Assembly: GCA_022340645.1 (NCBI GenBank)
Contig: JAJDNP010000029.1
Location: 1 to 40,722, forward strand
From: Gammaproteobacteria bacterium
GTDB lineage: Bacteria > Pseudomonadota > Gammaproteobacteria > SZUA-229
Reading direction: 5' to 3'
DNA: 40,722 nt
Part shown: piece by piece, positions 8,980-17,203 of the stretch
Numbering within the stretch: the stretch's first letter is position 1
How the letters are laid out: each line of letters begins with the position of its first letter
Made by a program: the position numbers and the translations under genes
Notes under the pieces: generated by a model
The model's database searches: none
Told to the model about the DNA's origin: nothing
The model's input: the letters and a program-made list of their open reading frames with translations, nothing else

Positions 8980-9906
8980 ATGATTACCCCCGGAAATTCT
9001 GATCAAAGTATGCCTGCTCAGGCACAGCGTTGCGGTTATGTTGCGATTATCGGGCGCCCAAATGTAGGTAAGTCAACTTTACTCAACCATATCCTTGGTA
9101 TGAAGTTGAGTATAACTTCACGTAAACCACAGACCACGCGCCACCAGATACTTGGGGTTAAAACCGCAGCTAATACACAGACCATCTATGTTGACACGCC
9201 GGGTATACATCAGCGTCGTGGTAGCGCTATTAACAAATATATGAATCGTGCGGCGACATCGATGTTGAACGATGTCGATGTGATTCTCTTTGTGGTACAG
9301 GCAAATAAATGGACTGATGAAGATCAGGCAATTATTGAAAGATTTAACACGGTCAGCTGTCCGGTTGTACTGGTGGTTAATAAAACGGACAAGCTGGCGA
9401 GTAAAAAACAGTTGTTACCATTATTTAAGAAATTGTCATCATATTACAATTTCGCTGAAATTATTCCAGTTTCCGCACTCAATGGAATCAATGTTGAAAT
9501 ACTGGAGCAGAAAATTTCATCTTTACTCCCGGAAAATCCGCATATATATCCTGATGACCAGGTTACCACCCGCAGCATGCGTTTTCTCGCAGCCGAAGTC
9601 ATACGTGAAAAACTGATTCGTGAGTTAGGCCAGGAATTGCCATACACAACAGCAGTTACTATCGACAAGTATGATGAGGATGAAAATATAGCGCATATCC
9701 ATGCAACTATTTACGTAGAAAGTGCAGGGCAGAAAGCCATCATTATAGGTAAAAAAGGCAGCCGGCTGAAAAATATCGGTACAAAAGCACGCCAGGATAT
9801 CAGCAAGCTGATTGACGCTAAAGTCTATTTGAACCTGTGGGTAAAAGTTAAAGAAGGCTGGTCAAATGATGAGCAGGCATTGCGTGGTTTAGGCTATAGC
9901 GAATAA
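8980..9906 (+). CDS. era: GTPase Era
   Basis: This essential GTPase binds the 3' end of 16S rRNA during 30S maturation. GTPase motifs are GRPNVGKST, DTPGIH and NKTD. The C-terminal KH domain contains IIIGKKGSRLKNIG. The frame is open from 8929, within rnc. The ATG at 8980 (308 residues) or the ATG at 9010 (MPAQAQRCGYVAIIGRP, 298 residues) are the sensible starts, and E. coli Era has 301. I annotate 8980, which begins 7 bases after the rnc stop. Two inverted-repeat arms lie between era and recO. Confidence 0.97.
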   Translation: MITPGNSDQSMPAQAQRCGYVAIIGRPNVGKSTLLNHILGMKLSITSRKPQTTRHQILGVKTAANTQTIYVDTPGIHQRRGSAINKYMNRAATSMLNDVDVILFVVQANKWTDEDQAIIERFNTVSCPVVLVVNKTDKLASKKQLLPLFKKLSSYYNFAEIIPVSALNGINVEILEQKISSLLPENPHIYPDDQVTTRSMRFLAAEVIREKLIRELGQELPYTTAVTIDKYDEDENIAHIHATIYVESAGQKAIIIGKKGSRLKNIGTKARQDISKLIDAKVYLNLWVKVKEGWSNDEQALRGLGYSE

Positions 9907-9939
9907 ATTCCTGTTTCGTTAAATTGTAGTTTTTTTATT

Positions 9940-10123
9940 TTTTCCGCAAATGAACGCTAATAAACGCAATTAAAAAGCTATGAATAGTTTTGTTGCTCTT
10001 TGTGCTTTCACATTCTTCGAGGCTGAATATATTTTATAAAAATTGTATTCGCCCAAAAAAAACCAATGATGAAACAAATCAAAATGTTTTTATTAGCGTT
10101 TATTAGCGTTCATTTGCGGAAAA
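9940..10123. repeat. 28-bp inverted repeat pair between era and recO
   Basis: Arms at 9940-9967 and 10096-10123 are perfect reverse complements over 28 bp, with the words CCGCAAATGAACGC and TAATAAACGC. A 128-base spacer separates them. The right arm is preceded by a tandem copy of its TATTAGCGTT word (10091-10110). The spacer is AT-rich and shows no open frame of note. It is one of several unrelated word-pair repeats in the gaps of this window. Confidence 0.85.
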
Positions 10124-10138
10124 TTTACAAATAGAATA

Positions 10139-10876
10139 ATGAATGTTGTCAACACACAGATTGCCTATATCCTGCATAAACGCGCCTACAGCGAAAGCAG
10201 CAGTATTCTGGAGGTGTTCACCAGGGATTATGGTCGTGTGTCACTGATGGCGCGGGGAAGCCGTGGTACACGTTCAAAAATAGCCGGTAACCTGCTGTTA
10301 TTTACCCCGCTGGTGCTCAGCTGGCAGGGGAGGGGTAATTTGCCATATTTAAAAAATGTCGAAAGAGCCGAACTTAAAGCCCCAGTGCTAAAAAATAAAG
10401 CCTTACTCTCCGCGATGTATGTGAATGAATTACTGGTATATTTGCTACACAAGGATGATGTTCACGAGGCAGTTTTTGAGCATTATCACCATTGCCTGTA
10501 CCTGCTGGAAAAAGACAATAGTGTTGAACTAACGCTGCGAATATTTGAAAGCAGGTTGCTCGAATTACTGGGATTCGGTCTCAATATTCATAGTGAAGCA
10601 GATACGGGCGATGAGATCATCGCCGACGCGATGTATGACTATCACCTTGAATACGGGCCGGTAAGAAGCCGGGAAAATAGCATAAACAGCATGCCCCGAA
10701 TATCGGGAGCCTGCTTGCTTGCACTGGCAAATGAACAGTATCAAATACTGGCCCGTAGTCCACAATACCTGGCAGAACTCAAGCAACTGATGCGGTTCGT
10801 TATCAGTCATCACCTGGGTAATAAGAAGTTGAAAAGCAGGGAATTATTCAGCCTGGCAGGCCAGCAACCAGGTTGA
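10139..10876 (+). CDS. recO: DNA repair protein RecO
   Basis: RecO acts with RecF and RecR to load RecA on SSB-coated single-stranded DNA in gap repair. The 245-residue protein has the N-terminal OB-fold with the family pattern YILHKRAYSESSSILEVFTR and YGRVSLMARGSRG. A helical C-terminal domain contains LRIFESRLLELLGFG. Length and position after era match the gammaproteobacterial norm. recR, its partner, is in this window at 28296-28892. The gene is separated from era by a repeat-filled gap, so it may have its own promoter. Confidence 0.95.
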   Translation: MNVVNTQIAYILHKRAYSESSSILEVFTRDYGRVSLMARGSRGTRSKIAGNLLLFTPLVLSWQGRGNLPYLKNVERAELKAPVLKNKALLSAMYVNELLVYLLHKDDVHEAVFEHYHHCLYLLEKDNSVELTLRIFESRLLELLGFGLNIHSEADTGDEIIADAMYDYHLEYGPVRSRENSINSMPRISGACLLALANEQYQILARSPQYLAELKQLMRFVISHHLGNKKLKSRELFSLAGQQPG

Positions 10877-10901
10877 TTTCAATTTAAAAAGCATAAAAAA
10901 C

Positions 10902-11010
10902 TTTCACCACAGAGACACAGAGAACACAGAGGTTTGTTTTCTGTTACGCCTGCGACGCATCTAACAATAATAAAGCTTTTCTCTGCGCACTCTGTGCCTC
11001 TATGGTTAAA
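10902..11010. repeat. CACAGAGAC-type inverted repeat pair
   Basis: The left arm (10902-10932) has the words CACCACAGAGACACAGAG and AACACAGAGG. The right arm (10981-11010) is its reverse complement with about 6 mismatches in 30. The pair fills most of the gap between recO and the CheR-like gene. The same core, CCACAGAGAC, recurs in the pair at 37296-37388 upstream of pheS, so this family has at least two members in the window. Confidence 0.8.
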
Positions 11011-11120
11011 AATGTTATTAATGCTGTAAACCCGCGTTATAAATATCATGGATTATTGAAGTTTGCTAATTTCGTTCTATGCTTAATGAAGGGCTAAGCT
11101 TCTAATAAAAAGGTATAAAA

Positions 11121-11942
11121 ATGACATCCGTCGAATCATATAATATCGATGATCTGGAACCATTGCTGGTAACCCTGAAAAATACTCTGGGGGTCGTTGT
11201 TGCCGATGAGCAGCGCAGCGATCTTGTAGAAAGAATTGAACCGCTGTTATCTACTTATAAACTGGATTCGCTGGCATCTTTAGCAGACCGCATTCGCGGT
11301 GATCAGGGTGATGAAATTAAAACAGGCCTGCTCGAAGCCGTGTCACAAAGTCAGTCGAGCTGGTCGTTAAGCGCTGAAATCAGGGGTATTTTACGTAATT
11401 ACATTTTTGAGCAATTGCCTGAGAAAGCCAGGGTGTGGATCGTGGGATGTCAGCAGGGACAGTTAGCTTATTCCGTTGCAATGGAACTGGCAAAACATGA
11501 GCATGAAAATGACGAACATAAGAATATTGAGATAATTGCAACCGATATTTCACAGGGCCACATTGATTATGCTCAAAAGGCAACATACAGCAAGCAGCAG
11601 TTACACGGCCTGAGTGACGAAAATAAAAAACAGTTTGTCACGATGAATGAGACTGGAGACTACGGGCAGATCAAAGGGAATATCAGACAGTTGCTCAGCT
11701 TCGGGCGATGTGACTTAACTAAAGACTTTCAGTCACTGGGGGCGATGGACCTGATTATTTGTCCGGATGTTCTCGTTTACTTTTCCAATGATATCAAAGC
11801 CGGTATCTTCAGGCAGTTCTCGGCTTTACTGAAATCAGGCGGCATTTTCCTGACAGACAATAGCCAGGCTATTATGACAACGGTCGGGGGTCTGGAGCGG
11901 GTGGAGCACCCCGCGGGAATATTTTACAGAAAAAAAGGCTAA
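11121..11942 (+). CDS. CheR-like methyltransferase, degenerate
   Basis: This 273-residue protein has the overall CheR layout. An N-terminal helical domain (about 1-75) is followed by a Rossmann methyltransferase domain with IIATDISQGHIDYAQKATY (SAM-binding Asp142), FGRCDLT and DLIICPDVLVYFSNDIKAGI. CheR transfers methyl groups from SAM to glutamates of chemoreceptors. Several signature residues differ. The SAM loop GCSTGEEPYS reads GCQQGQLAYS (109-118). CRNVLIYF reads CPDVLVYF (214-221). The TxFFR region is replaced by SSWSLSAEI. No chemotaxis or pilus gene is adjacent. It may be a diverged or inactive methyltransferase, or one with another substrate. Confidence 0.75.
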   Translation: MTSVESYNIDDLEPLLVTLKNTLGVVVADEQRSDLVERIEPLLSTYKLDSLASLADRIRGDQGDEIKTGLLEAVSQSQSSWSLSAEIRGILRNYIFEQLPEKARVWIVGCQQGQLAYSVAMELAKHEHENDEHKNIEIIATDISQGHIDYAQKATYSKQQLHGLSDENKKQFVTMNETGDYGQIKGNIRQLLSFGRCDLTKDFQSLGAMDLIICPDVLVYFSNDIKAGIFRQFSALLKSGGIFLTDNSQAIMTTVGGLERVEHPAGIFYRKKG

Positions 11943-12100
11943 TACATTCCTCAGCCTGGCAGGGTATTTAGTAAACCACGCCGGGATACAGTTTATTCAC
12001 TCCAGGTGCTGACAATAGTAATCTTGCTGTTTGCCTGGTAAAAATAACCCGCCAGAAACGTGCCTTGTGCTGACCTGCCCGGGATATTGCTGATCTTGTG

Positions 12101-13552
12101 CTACAGGCTATTAGGTATTTTTAAGAATTCATCAGGTACCGGGGTGGCCGTAATGTTGCTCTCATCCACCCATTTTAAAATGTCATAGTAACTGCGAATA
12201 TTTTCAACATAATCGACAGGTTCCCAGCCCCGCGCATAGCCGTATCGGGTTTGTTTGTACCACTTTCTTTTTGCTAACAGTGGCAGCACCTCTTTAACAT
12301 CTGCCCAGCGATCTGGATCTTTATCAAGTTTGCGTGTTAATTCCCGCGCATCCTGCACATGGCCATAGCCCACGTTATAGGCAGCCATCGCCAGAAGGGT
12401 ACGGTCCGGTTCCGGGATGGTTTCATTGATGCGGTCTTTCGTCTGCCGGAAGTATTGTGCACCGCCATTAATGCTTTGTTCAGGATTAGTCCTGTTTTTT
12501 ATATTGAGGTCATTTGCAGTTTTAAGTGTCAGCATCATAATGCCGCGTACACCAGTAGGTGATATGGCGTCAGGATCCCAGTGAGATTCCTGATAACCCA
12601 TGGCGGCAATTAAGCGCCAGTCCAGGTCATACATGTTAGCGGCTTCCTCAAAAAATACCCGGTAACTGGGCAGTCTGGTTTGAATATGCCGTCTGTATAT
12701 TTTGGTGCCAACATAGTCAAACTTTTCCACATGACCATAATTGCGCTCAATTATTCGAGCCAGTTCACCATTCTCTGTTATTTTCCTGAAGAATTTCTGG
12801 ACTTCCAGAAGCAGGCTTTTGTCATCCGATTTTGGCAATGCCCAGGCAAGTTGCAGCGGTTCACTTATATCAAAAGCGGTCCGCAGGTTAATCAGAAAGC
12901 GCTGGTTCAAAGATAATGTATTCGAGTCGGCGATTGTGTATTCGATAATATCGTCTGATACCATCTGTAATAAATCTTCACTTTCAAGTTCATGATTAGA
13001 TTTCCAGGTTAGATGCGGGTAATCATGCTTCAGAGACCTTAATGTTTCTTCATGACTGGAATTGGCTACAACTTCAAGCGTACCGCCATCCAGGTCAGAT
13101 ATATCTTTCGGACGTTTATTGGCTGAGTTGTAAACCAGTTGTTCTGTGATTTCCTGGTAGGCCGGGCCGAAAAATAAAAACTTTTTTCGATCATTAGTGA
13201 CGGTTAGTCCCGCTGCCGCAATATGAGCAGAGTTATTTCTGATTTGGTTCAGCAGGTCATTGAATGACGCGGGAACCACCAAAACCAGGTCAACGTCCAG
13301 CTCATTGGCGAACATTTTTGCCATTTCATATTCTATGCCAGCGGGACCATCGCTTTCTTCGTAATATGTTGTCGGGCTATTGCGGGTTAATACAATTAGC
13401 TGGCCATTACTCTTGATTTGCTCAATTATGGTGGGATTGATTAATTTGGGGACTATATTAAAGATAAATATAATACTAGCAGGCACCAGGGCAAGCCACA
13501 TGAACAGGGTGCGGCTATGTGACTTGTTACTTTCGATGGTTCTGTCCTGCAA
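12101..13552 (-). CDS. mltF: membrane-bound lytic murein transglycosylase F
   Basis: MltF cleaves the MurNAc-GlcNAc bond of peptidoglycan to form anhydromuropeptides and acts on the periplasmic side. An N-terminal hydrophobic segment (about residues 15-33) anchors or exports the protein. A solute-binding-protein-like regulatory domain (about 48-275) follows, then a soluble-lytic-transglycosylase domain (about 298-465). The catalytic glutamate is Glu322 in MGYQESHWDPDAISPTGVRG, followed by the MAAYNVGYGHV motif. The 483 residues match the family, though E. coli MltF is an outer-membrane lipoprotein and this N-terminus shows no lipobox, so localisation may differ. It lies 53 bases downstream of bioA on the same strand. 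Confidence 0.93.
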   Translation of the reverse strand: MQDRTIESNKSHSRTLFMWLALVPASIIFIFNIVPKLINPTIIEQIKSNGQLIVLTRNSPTTYYEESDGPAGIEYEMAKMFANELDVDLVLVVPASFNDLLNQIRNNSAHIAAAGLTVTNDRKKFLFFGPAYQEITEQLVYNSANKRPKDISDLDGGTLEVVANSSHEETLRSLKHDYPHLTWKSNHELESEDLLQMVSDDIIEYTIADSNTLSLNQRFLINLRTAFDISEPLQLAWALPKSDDKSLLLEVQKFFRKITENGELARIIERNYGHVEKFDYVGTKIYRRHIQTRLPSYRVFFEEAANMYDLDWRLIAAMGYQESHWDPDAISPTGVRGIMMLTLKTANDLNIKNRTNPEQSINGGAQYFRQTKDRINETIPEPDRTLLAMAAYNVGYGHVQDARELTRKLDKDPDRWADVKEVLPLLAKRKWYKQTRYGYARGWEPVDYVENIRSYYDILKWVDESNITATPVPDEFLKIPNSL

Positions 13553-13605
13553 AGCTGAGAAGTGTGATACTCATGTTGACGTGTATGAATAAGATTATAT
13601 GAAAA

Positions 13606-14904
13606 TTATCGGTGTTTGCCATTGTTAAGAATATCAAAAATTGCCCCGGTTAAGGTGTTTAATTCGTGTTCACCAATTATATAGGGCGGCATCAGGTAAA
13701 TGAGTTTGCCGAACGGTCTTATCCAGACGCCGGCATCAACAAAAGCCTGCTGAATATTTGGCATATTCACCGCAGCTTTGAGTTCGACAACGCCAATGGC
13801 GCCTAACACACGCACATCCATGACATCATCAAATTGTTTACAGGGATCAAGCCCTTTGCATAGTAATTTTTCTACAGCCTGTACTTTTGCCTGCCAGTCC
13901 GATTTTTCTAACAGCCGTATGCTTTCCAGTGCGACGGCACAGGCTAATGGATTGCCCATGAACGTTGGGCCGTGCATGAAGACGAAAGGAGGATTGCTAC
14001 TGATAGTATCACTGATTTTTTTAGTACAAAGTGTTGCTGCCAGGGTCATGTAACCACCGGTAAGCGATTTTCCAACACACATGATATCTGGAGAGATATT
14101 AGCGTGCTGGCAGGCAAACAGTTTGCCGCTGCGGCCGAATCCAGTGGCAATTTCATCCGCTATGAGCAAAATATCATATTGTTCACATAATGCCCTGGCC
14201 TGTTTCAAATAGTCGGCAGAATAAAATTTCATGCCGCCGGCACCCTGAACCACCGGTTCCAGAATGAGCGCAGCTATTACTTCGTGATGCTGTTCTAAAA
14301 CAGCTTGCAACTCCATTAAATGCTCGGCTTTGCATGCGGATCCAAAGCAACATTCGGGCGAAGGAACAAAAAAGTTTTTTGCCAGGATATCGCTAAACAG
14401 GGTATGCATCCCGGTAACAGGATCGCACACTGACATTGCGCCCATAGTATCGCCGTGATAACCATTTCTTAGACTGACGAACTTTTGTCTGCCGGGCTGC
14501 CGCCTGGCCTGCCAGTACTGTACGGCCATTTTCATGGCTATTTCGACCGATACTGAGCCTGAGTCTGCCAGAAATACGGTTTCAAGCTGCTCTGGTGTGA
14601 TCTCGACGAGTTTTTTACACAGCCTGACGGCCGGTGCATGGGTCAGGCCGCCAAACATGATATGCGCCATTGTAGCGAGTTGCTGATGAACGGCATTGTT
14701 TAATTCTGGCACATTATAACCATGTATAGCGCACCACCATGATGACATGCCGTCAATCAGTTGCCTGCCATCTTCGAGTGTTATATACGCGCCAGTGGCT
14801 GATTTGACAGCGAATACTGGAACATCTGAATGTGTAGAGCTATAAGGATGCCAGACAAACCGGTGATCATGTTCCAGTAAATTAGTAGAGTGTGCTGAAT
14901 TCAT
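13606..14904 (-). CDS. bioA: adenosylmethionine-8-amino-7-oxononanoate aminotransferase
   Basis: BioA is a cytoplasmic PLP enzyme that transfers an amino group from SAM to KAPA, making DAPA for biotin synthesis. The 432-residue protein has the signatures VWHPYSS, MSSWWCAIHGY (substrate pocket), NGYHGDTMGAMSV and DEIATGFGRSG (Asp250, PLP ring nitrogen). The Schiff-base lysine is Lys279 in CVGKSLTGG. No other bio gene is adjacent, so the rest of the pathway must lie elsewhere. The upstream gap contains an inverted repeat (14962-14983) that does not resemble the BirA operator. Confidence 0.96.
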   Translation of the reverse strand: MNSAHSTNLLEHDHRFVWHPYSSTHSDVPVFAVKSATGAYITLEDGRQLIDGMSSWWCAIHGYNVPELNNAVHQQLATMAHIMFGGLTHAPAVRLCKKLVEITPEQLETVFLADSGSVSVEIAMKMAVQYWQARRQPGRQKFVSLRNGYHGDTMGAMSVCDPVTGMHTLFSDILAKNFFVPSPECCFGSACKAEHLMELQAVLEQHHEVIAALILEPVVQGAGGMKFYSADYLKQARALCEQYDILLIADEIATGFGRSGKLFACQHANISPDIMCVGKSLTGGYMTLAATLCTKKISDTISSNPPFVFMHGPTFMGNPLACAVALESIRLLEKSDWQAKVQAVEKLLCKGLDPCKQFDDVMDVRVLGAIGVVELKAAVNMPNIQQAFVDAGVWIRPFGKLIYLMPPYIIGEHELNTLTGAIFDILNNGKHR

Positions 14905-14961
14905 ATCGTTACAGTATGGCAGGCAAAACAGATGACAGTTTACCGTGTTTGCTTAATTAAT

Positions 14962-14983
14962 GGTTAGTTTAGAATATCTAACC
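14962..14983. promoter_or_regulatory. inverted repeat in bioA divergent gap
   Basis: GGTTAG (14962-14967) and CTAACC (14978-14983) form a 6-bp inverted repeat with a 10-base AT-rich spacer, between divergent bioA and the small acidic protein gene. It could be an operator. The known BirA operator has outward-facing GTAAACC/GGTTTAC half-sites with a longer spacer, so this is not a clear biotin-repressor site. Confidence 0.25.
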
Positions 14984-15057
14984 TTATGACTGATTTTCTG
15001 GTTTAATAGTGATTTATTCAACACCCATAAACGTGAGCAATCAACATGGAGATTTCA

Positions 15058-15282
15058 ATGAATGAAAATCTAATGATACTGCCGGCGAGTGAGCCTGAAA
15101 AAATTCGACTGATACGAATTCCAGAAGATTTCGAAGAACATGAGGTATTTCGATACGTAACAGGCCTGATTGCAAAGATAGAGGAAGAAAACCCGGGTTA
15201 CACCTGGGAGGACATTTTAGATTTGCTGGAAGACAGGGGTTTTGAGGCTATTGAATTTAAGCTGGGTCCTTCGCTGGATTAG
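15058..15282 (+). CDS. small acidic protein of unknown function
   Basis: This small soluble acidic protein of 74 residues (from ATG 15058) belongs to no family I recognise. It is rich in Glu and Asp, has no membrane span or signal peptide, and contains a probable helix EEHEVFRYVTGLIAKIEEE and the aromatic-acidic segment PGYTWEDILDLLEDRGFEAI. The frame also has an ATG at 15046, but GGAG lies 6 bases before the ATG at 15058, which decides the start. It stands alone, divergent from bioA, with a 670-base gene-poor stretch after it. Coding character is supported by the ribosome-binding site and balanced composition. Confidence 0.7.
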   Translation: MNENLMILPASEPEKIRLIRIPEDFEEHEVFRYVTGLIAKIEEENPGYTWEDILDLLEDRGFEAIEFKLGPSLD

Positions 15283-15950
15283 TGTTTTTTCATATATCCA
15301 CTAATTTGAATCGGAGTTTTCTCTTCCGAAGATAAAAGAGATTACCATAAATATCTATAGCATATTTTCAAATCTGTAGCGCGTGCCTGAAAATTATCAG
15401 GGTTGGCTACATTTTGCGCATCAATTTCCAGACTCAACTCCCTGCACTCAACTGACCGGGCTTAACTGAATGTATCCGGTCATCTGCCGGTGCTGCAAGG
15501 CTTAAATTTTGATATTTCAACAATATCGACCATAATATGACAATCTTGTTAAAGCTATGTAAAACCCTTCACCTCGCTGCTGCAGTAATTAACACCATAA
15601 AAACAGCCATCAGGACCGCTGATAACCCGATATGACGGGCTTTTCGGCTCCTGATATCAATATAGTTAATGTCATTTCCATGCTTGCCTGTGCTTACAAA
15701 TGCAATAATTTATTCTGGCATGCAGTTTGCTTTACTAATAGCAGTTATAAGTTTAACAGCAGTAATAAATGTATTACAAAATATAGAGAATCAGTGTGAA
15801 ATCATGACAATAGAAATCGCCGCATGCATAATTGTTCTAGGTGTTATTTACATATTTGCCAAGACAATTTTCTAAAGTAAAAAAGAGATGAATCATTCAC
15901 TACCTGCGTATGTGCATGTATATTGACATTAACAGAGAGAACAGTCGCCG
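15283..15950. other. gene-poor 668-base gap
   Basis: This gap between the small acidic protein gene and the convergent cupin gene holds no recognisable gene, RNA or long repeat. The first 380 bases contain no open frame I would support. One short frame with two hydrophobic segments (15669-15875) is listed separately with low confidence. A weak hairpin CCCG/CGGG with an imperfect T-run lies near 15626-15645. It is not a convincing terminator. Confidence 0.5.
15669..15875 (+). CDS. possible small two-span membrane protein
   Basis: This is an open frame of 68 residues from an ATG at 15669 with two hydrophobic segments (about residues 18-36 and 46-68), joined by the polar stretch QNIENQCEIM. Such a pattern could be a small membrane protein. 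I see no ribosome-binding site at 15669, and an internal ATG at 15804 could give only the second span. No family is recognised, so a chance frame in AT-rich DNA is possible. Confidence 0.3.
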   Translation: MSFPCLPVLTNAIIYSGMQFALLIAVISLTAVINVLQNIENQCEIMTIEIAACIIVLGVIYIFAKTIF

Positions 15951-16445
15951 TTACATTGCTTGTGGCGGCTCTGCATTTTTCATCCACTGATAATATTCGC
16001 TAACACCGATGGTATTCTCGGCAGGTGACATCGACAGAAAGTCTGCTTCTGCGGTTGGCAGGTATGCGCCTTCTTTAATTTCCATAGCCAGCGATCCTGT
16101 CTGCTTGCAGATATAGGAGTGCCATATACCTGGTGGGATTTCGACTACACGCGTCGAACTGGCAGGTGTTGCATTAGCTGACATTTCAATCCGGTCGATA
16201 ACATCTCCGGCATCATTAAAAATAAGCAGGTCAATTTCGCCTTCAAGAATGATGAACAGCTCCCATTTATGCGCCTGTGGGTGCCGATGAGGTCTTATGT
16301 AGGTATCGGGTTCAAAAGCTAAAAATAATCGTTGTACTGAAGATTCGGCTGATTCATGGATATTCAAATTTGTGCGCAGTCGCGCAGAGTTCTGTGCACG
16401 TTTTACAGCTTCTTCCAGGGCGCCGCGAGTATATTGTTTAAGCAA
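15951..16445 (-). CDS. WbuC-family cupin metalloprotein
   Basis: This 164-residue single-domain cupin has the metal-binding motif RPHRHPQAHKWELFIILEGE (about residues 52-71, His and Glu ligands) and the second motif PPGIWHSY. It is most like the WbuC family, usually found beside O-antigen or surface-sugar genes; their reaction is not established. It starts at 16445 and overlaps the end of arnF by 8 bases on the same strand. It therefore reads as an eighth gene of the arn operon, probably translationally coupled. A role in sugar or lipid A modification is inferred from this position only. Confidence 0.85.
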   Translation of the reverse strand: MLKQYTRGALEEAVKRAQNSARLRTNLNIHESAESSVQRLFLAFEPDTYIRPHRHPQAHKWELFIILEGEIDLLIFNDAGDVIDRIEMSANATPASSTRVVEIPPGIWHSYICKQTGSLAMEIKEGAYLPTAEADFLSMSPAENTIGVSEYYQWMKNAEPPQAM

Positions 16446-16854
16446 CTTTATCTTCCGGATTTTTATGATTTACAAGTACCACACCAGCTAATATCAGTAC
16501 AATTCCGCCTGTTCTTTGCCAGGACAGCTGTTCTCCAATTTGTGGCCAGTATACCGCACCCAGATAAACCAGAATGTAAGTAATGCCAAGGAATGGGTAG
16601 GCAAAGCTAATCTCGTATTTGATTAAGGCAAACATCCACGAAAGCATGGACAAGGCATAACAGGCAAGACCCGCAACCAGCCAGACAACAACTGATATAT
16701 TATCAGTTATCAGCGATAAACCTGTGAGGTCGATATTCATCGTTTCCATCTGCTGAAGCTGTATCATGCTGATCTTCATAAACAACTGGGCACAGGCGGA
16801 TAATATAATAGTGGTCGCGAGCAGTATAACGGCTTTTGATTTAATACTATTCAT
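16438..16854 (-). CDS. arnF: L-Ara4N-phosphoundecaprenol flippase subunit ArnF
   Basis: ArnE and ArnF are small EamA/SMR-type inner-membrane proteins that together flip undecaprenyl-phosphate-L-Ara4N to the periplasmic face. This 138-residue protein has four membrane segments (KAVILLATTIILSACAQLF, VVVWLVAGLACYALSMLSW, FAYPFLGITYILVYLGAVYW, TGGIVLILAGVVLV). The frame is open to 16914, but the ATG at 16854 overlaps the arnE stop in an ATGA arrangement and gives the family length. The 3' end overlaps the cupin gene by 8 bases. The ArnF rather than ArnE label rests on operon order. Confidence 0.9.
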   Translation of the reverse strand: MNSIKSKAVILLATTIILSACAQLFMKISMIQLQQMETMNIDLTGLSLITDNISVVVWLVAGLACYALSMLSWMFALIKYEISFAYPFLGITYILVYLGAVYWPQIGEQLSWQRTGGIVLILAGVVLVNHKNPEDKVA

Positions 16855-17201
16855 GTCTGTGTCAGCAATGAAATGCCTGCAACGATAAAAATAACACCCA
16901 GCCAGCGTGTCCACGGAATAGCTTCATGCAGATAAAAACGTGCCGTAAACAGCACGACCACAAATCCCAGACTGATAAATGGAAAGGCTTTGCTGACATC
17001 CATCATATAGAGCACCATCAGCCATATTATAACGGCGGAAGCAAGACAGATAACAGCCAGTATTATTTCCCATTGGAATAGTGCGGAAATAACCTGTGAA
17101 AAGGTTGTGGCATTCTTCAGGCCGCGGTCAGCGCCGAGTTTCTGTAATACCTGGCCTGTTGATGTCAGAATAACTACCAGGAAAATAAGCAGGTATTCCA
17201 C
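16851..17201 (-). CDS. arnE: L-Ara4N-phosphoundecaprenol flippase subunit ArnE
   Basis: This 116-residue SMR-like inner-membrane protein is the partner of ArnF in flipping the lipid-linked aminosugar. It has four hydrophobic segments starting at residues 2, 42, 69 and 98, and the segment LTSTGQVLQKLGA near the N-terminus that is characteristic of this group. It starts 2 bases after the arnT stop and overlaps arnF by 4 bases (16851-16854), so the two subunits are translationally coupled. Confidence 0.92.
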   Translation of the reverse strand: MEYLLIFLVVILTSTGQVLQKLGADRGLKNATTFSQVISALFQWEIILAVICLASAVIIWLMVLYMMDVSKAFPFISLGFVVVLFTARFYLHEAIPWTRWLGVIFIVAGISLLTQT

Positions 17202-17203
17202 CT

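Noticed and set aside
14962-14983. BirA biotin operator upstream of bioA
   Set aside because: The half-sites GGTTAG and CTAACC face the wrong way and have the wrong spacing compared with the known GTAAACC/GGTTTAC operator. It is kept only as an unassigned inverted repeat.
15620-15660. A fifth copy of the four-hairpin element on the minus strand (AGGAGCC near a CCCG/CGGG hairpin)
   Set aside because: Only one short hairpin and AGGA words match. Stems 1 and 2 and the AAC linker are absent, and no tRNA sequence flanks it.
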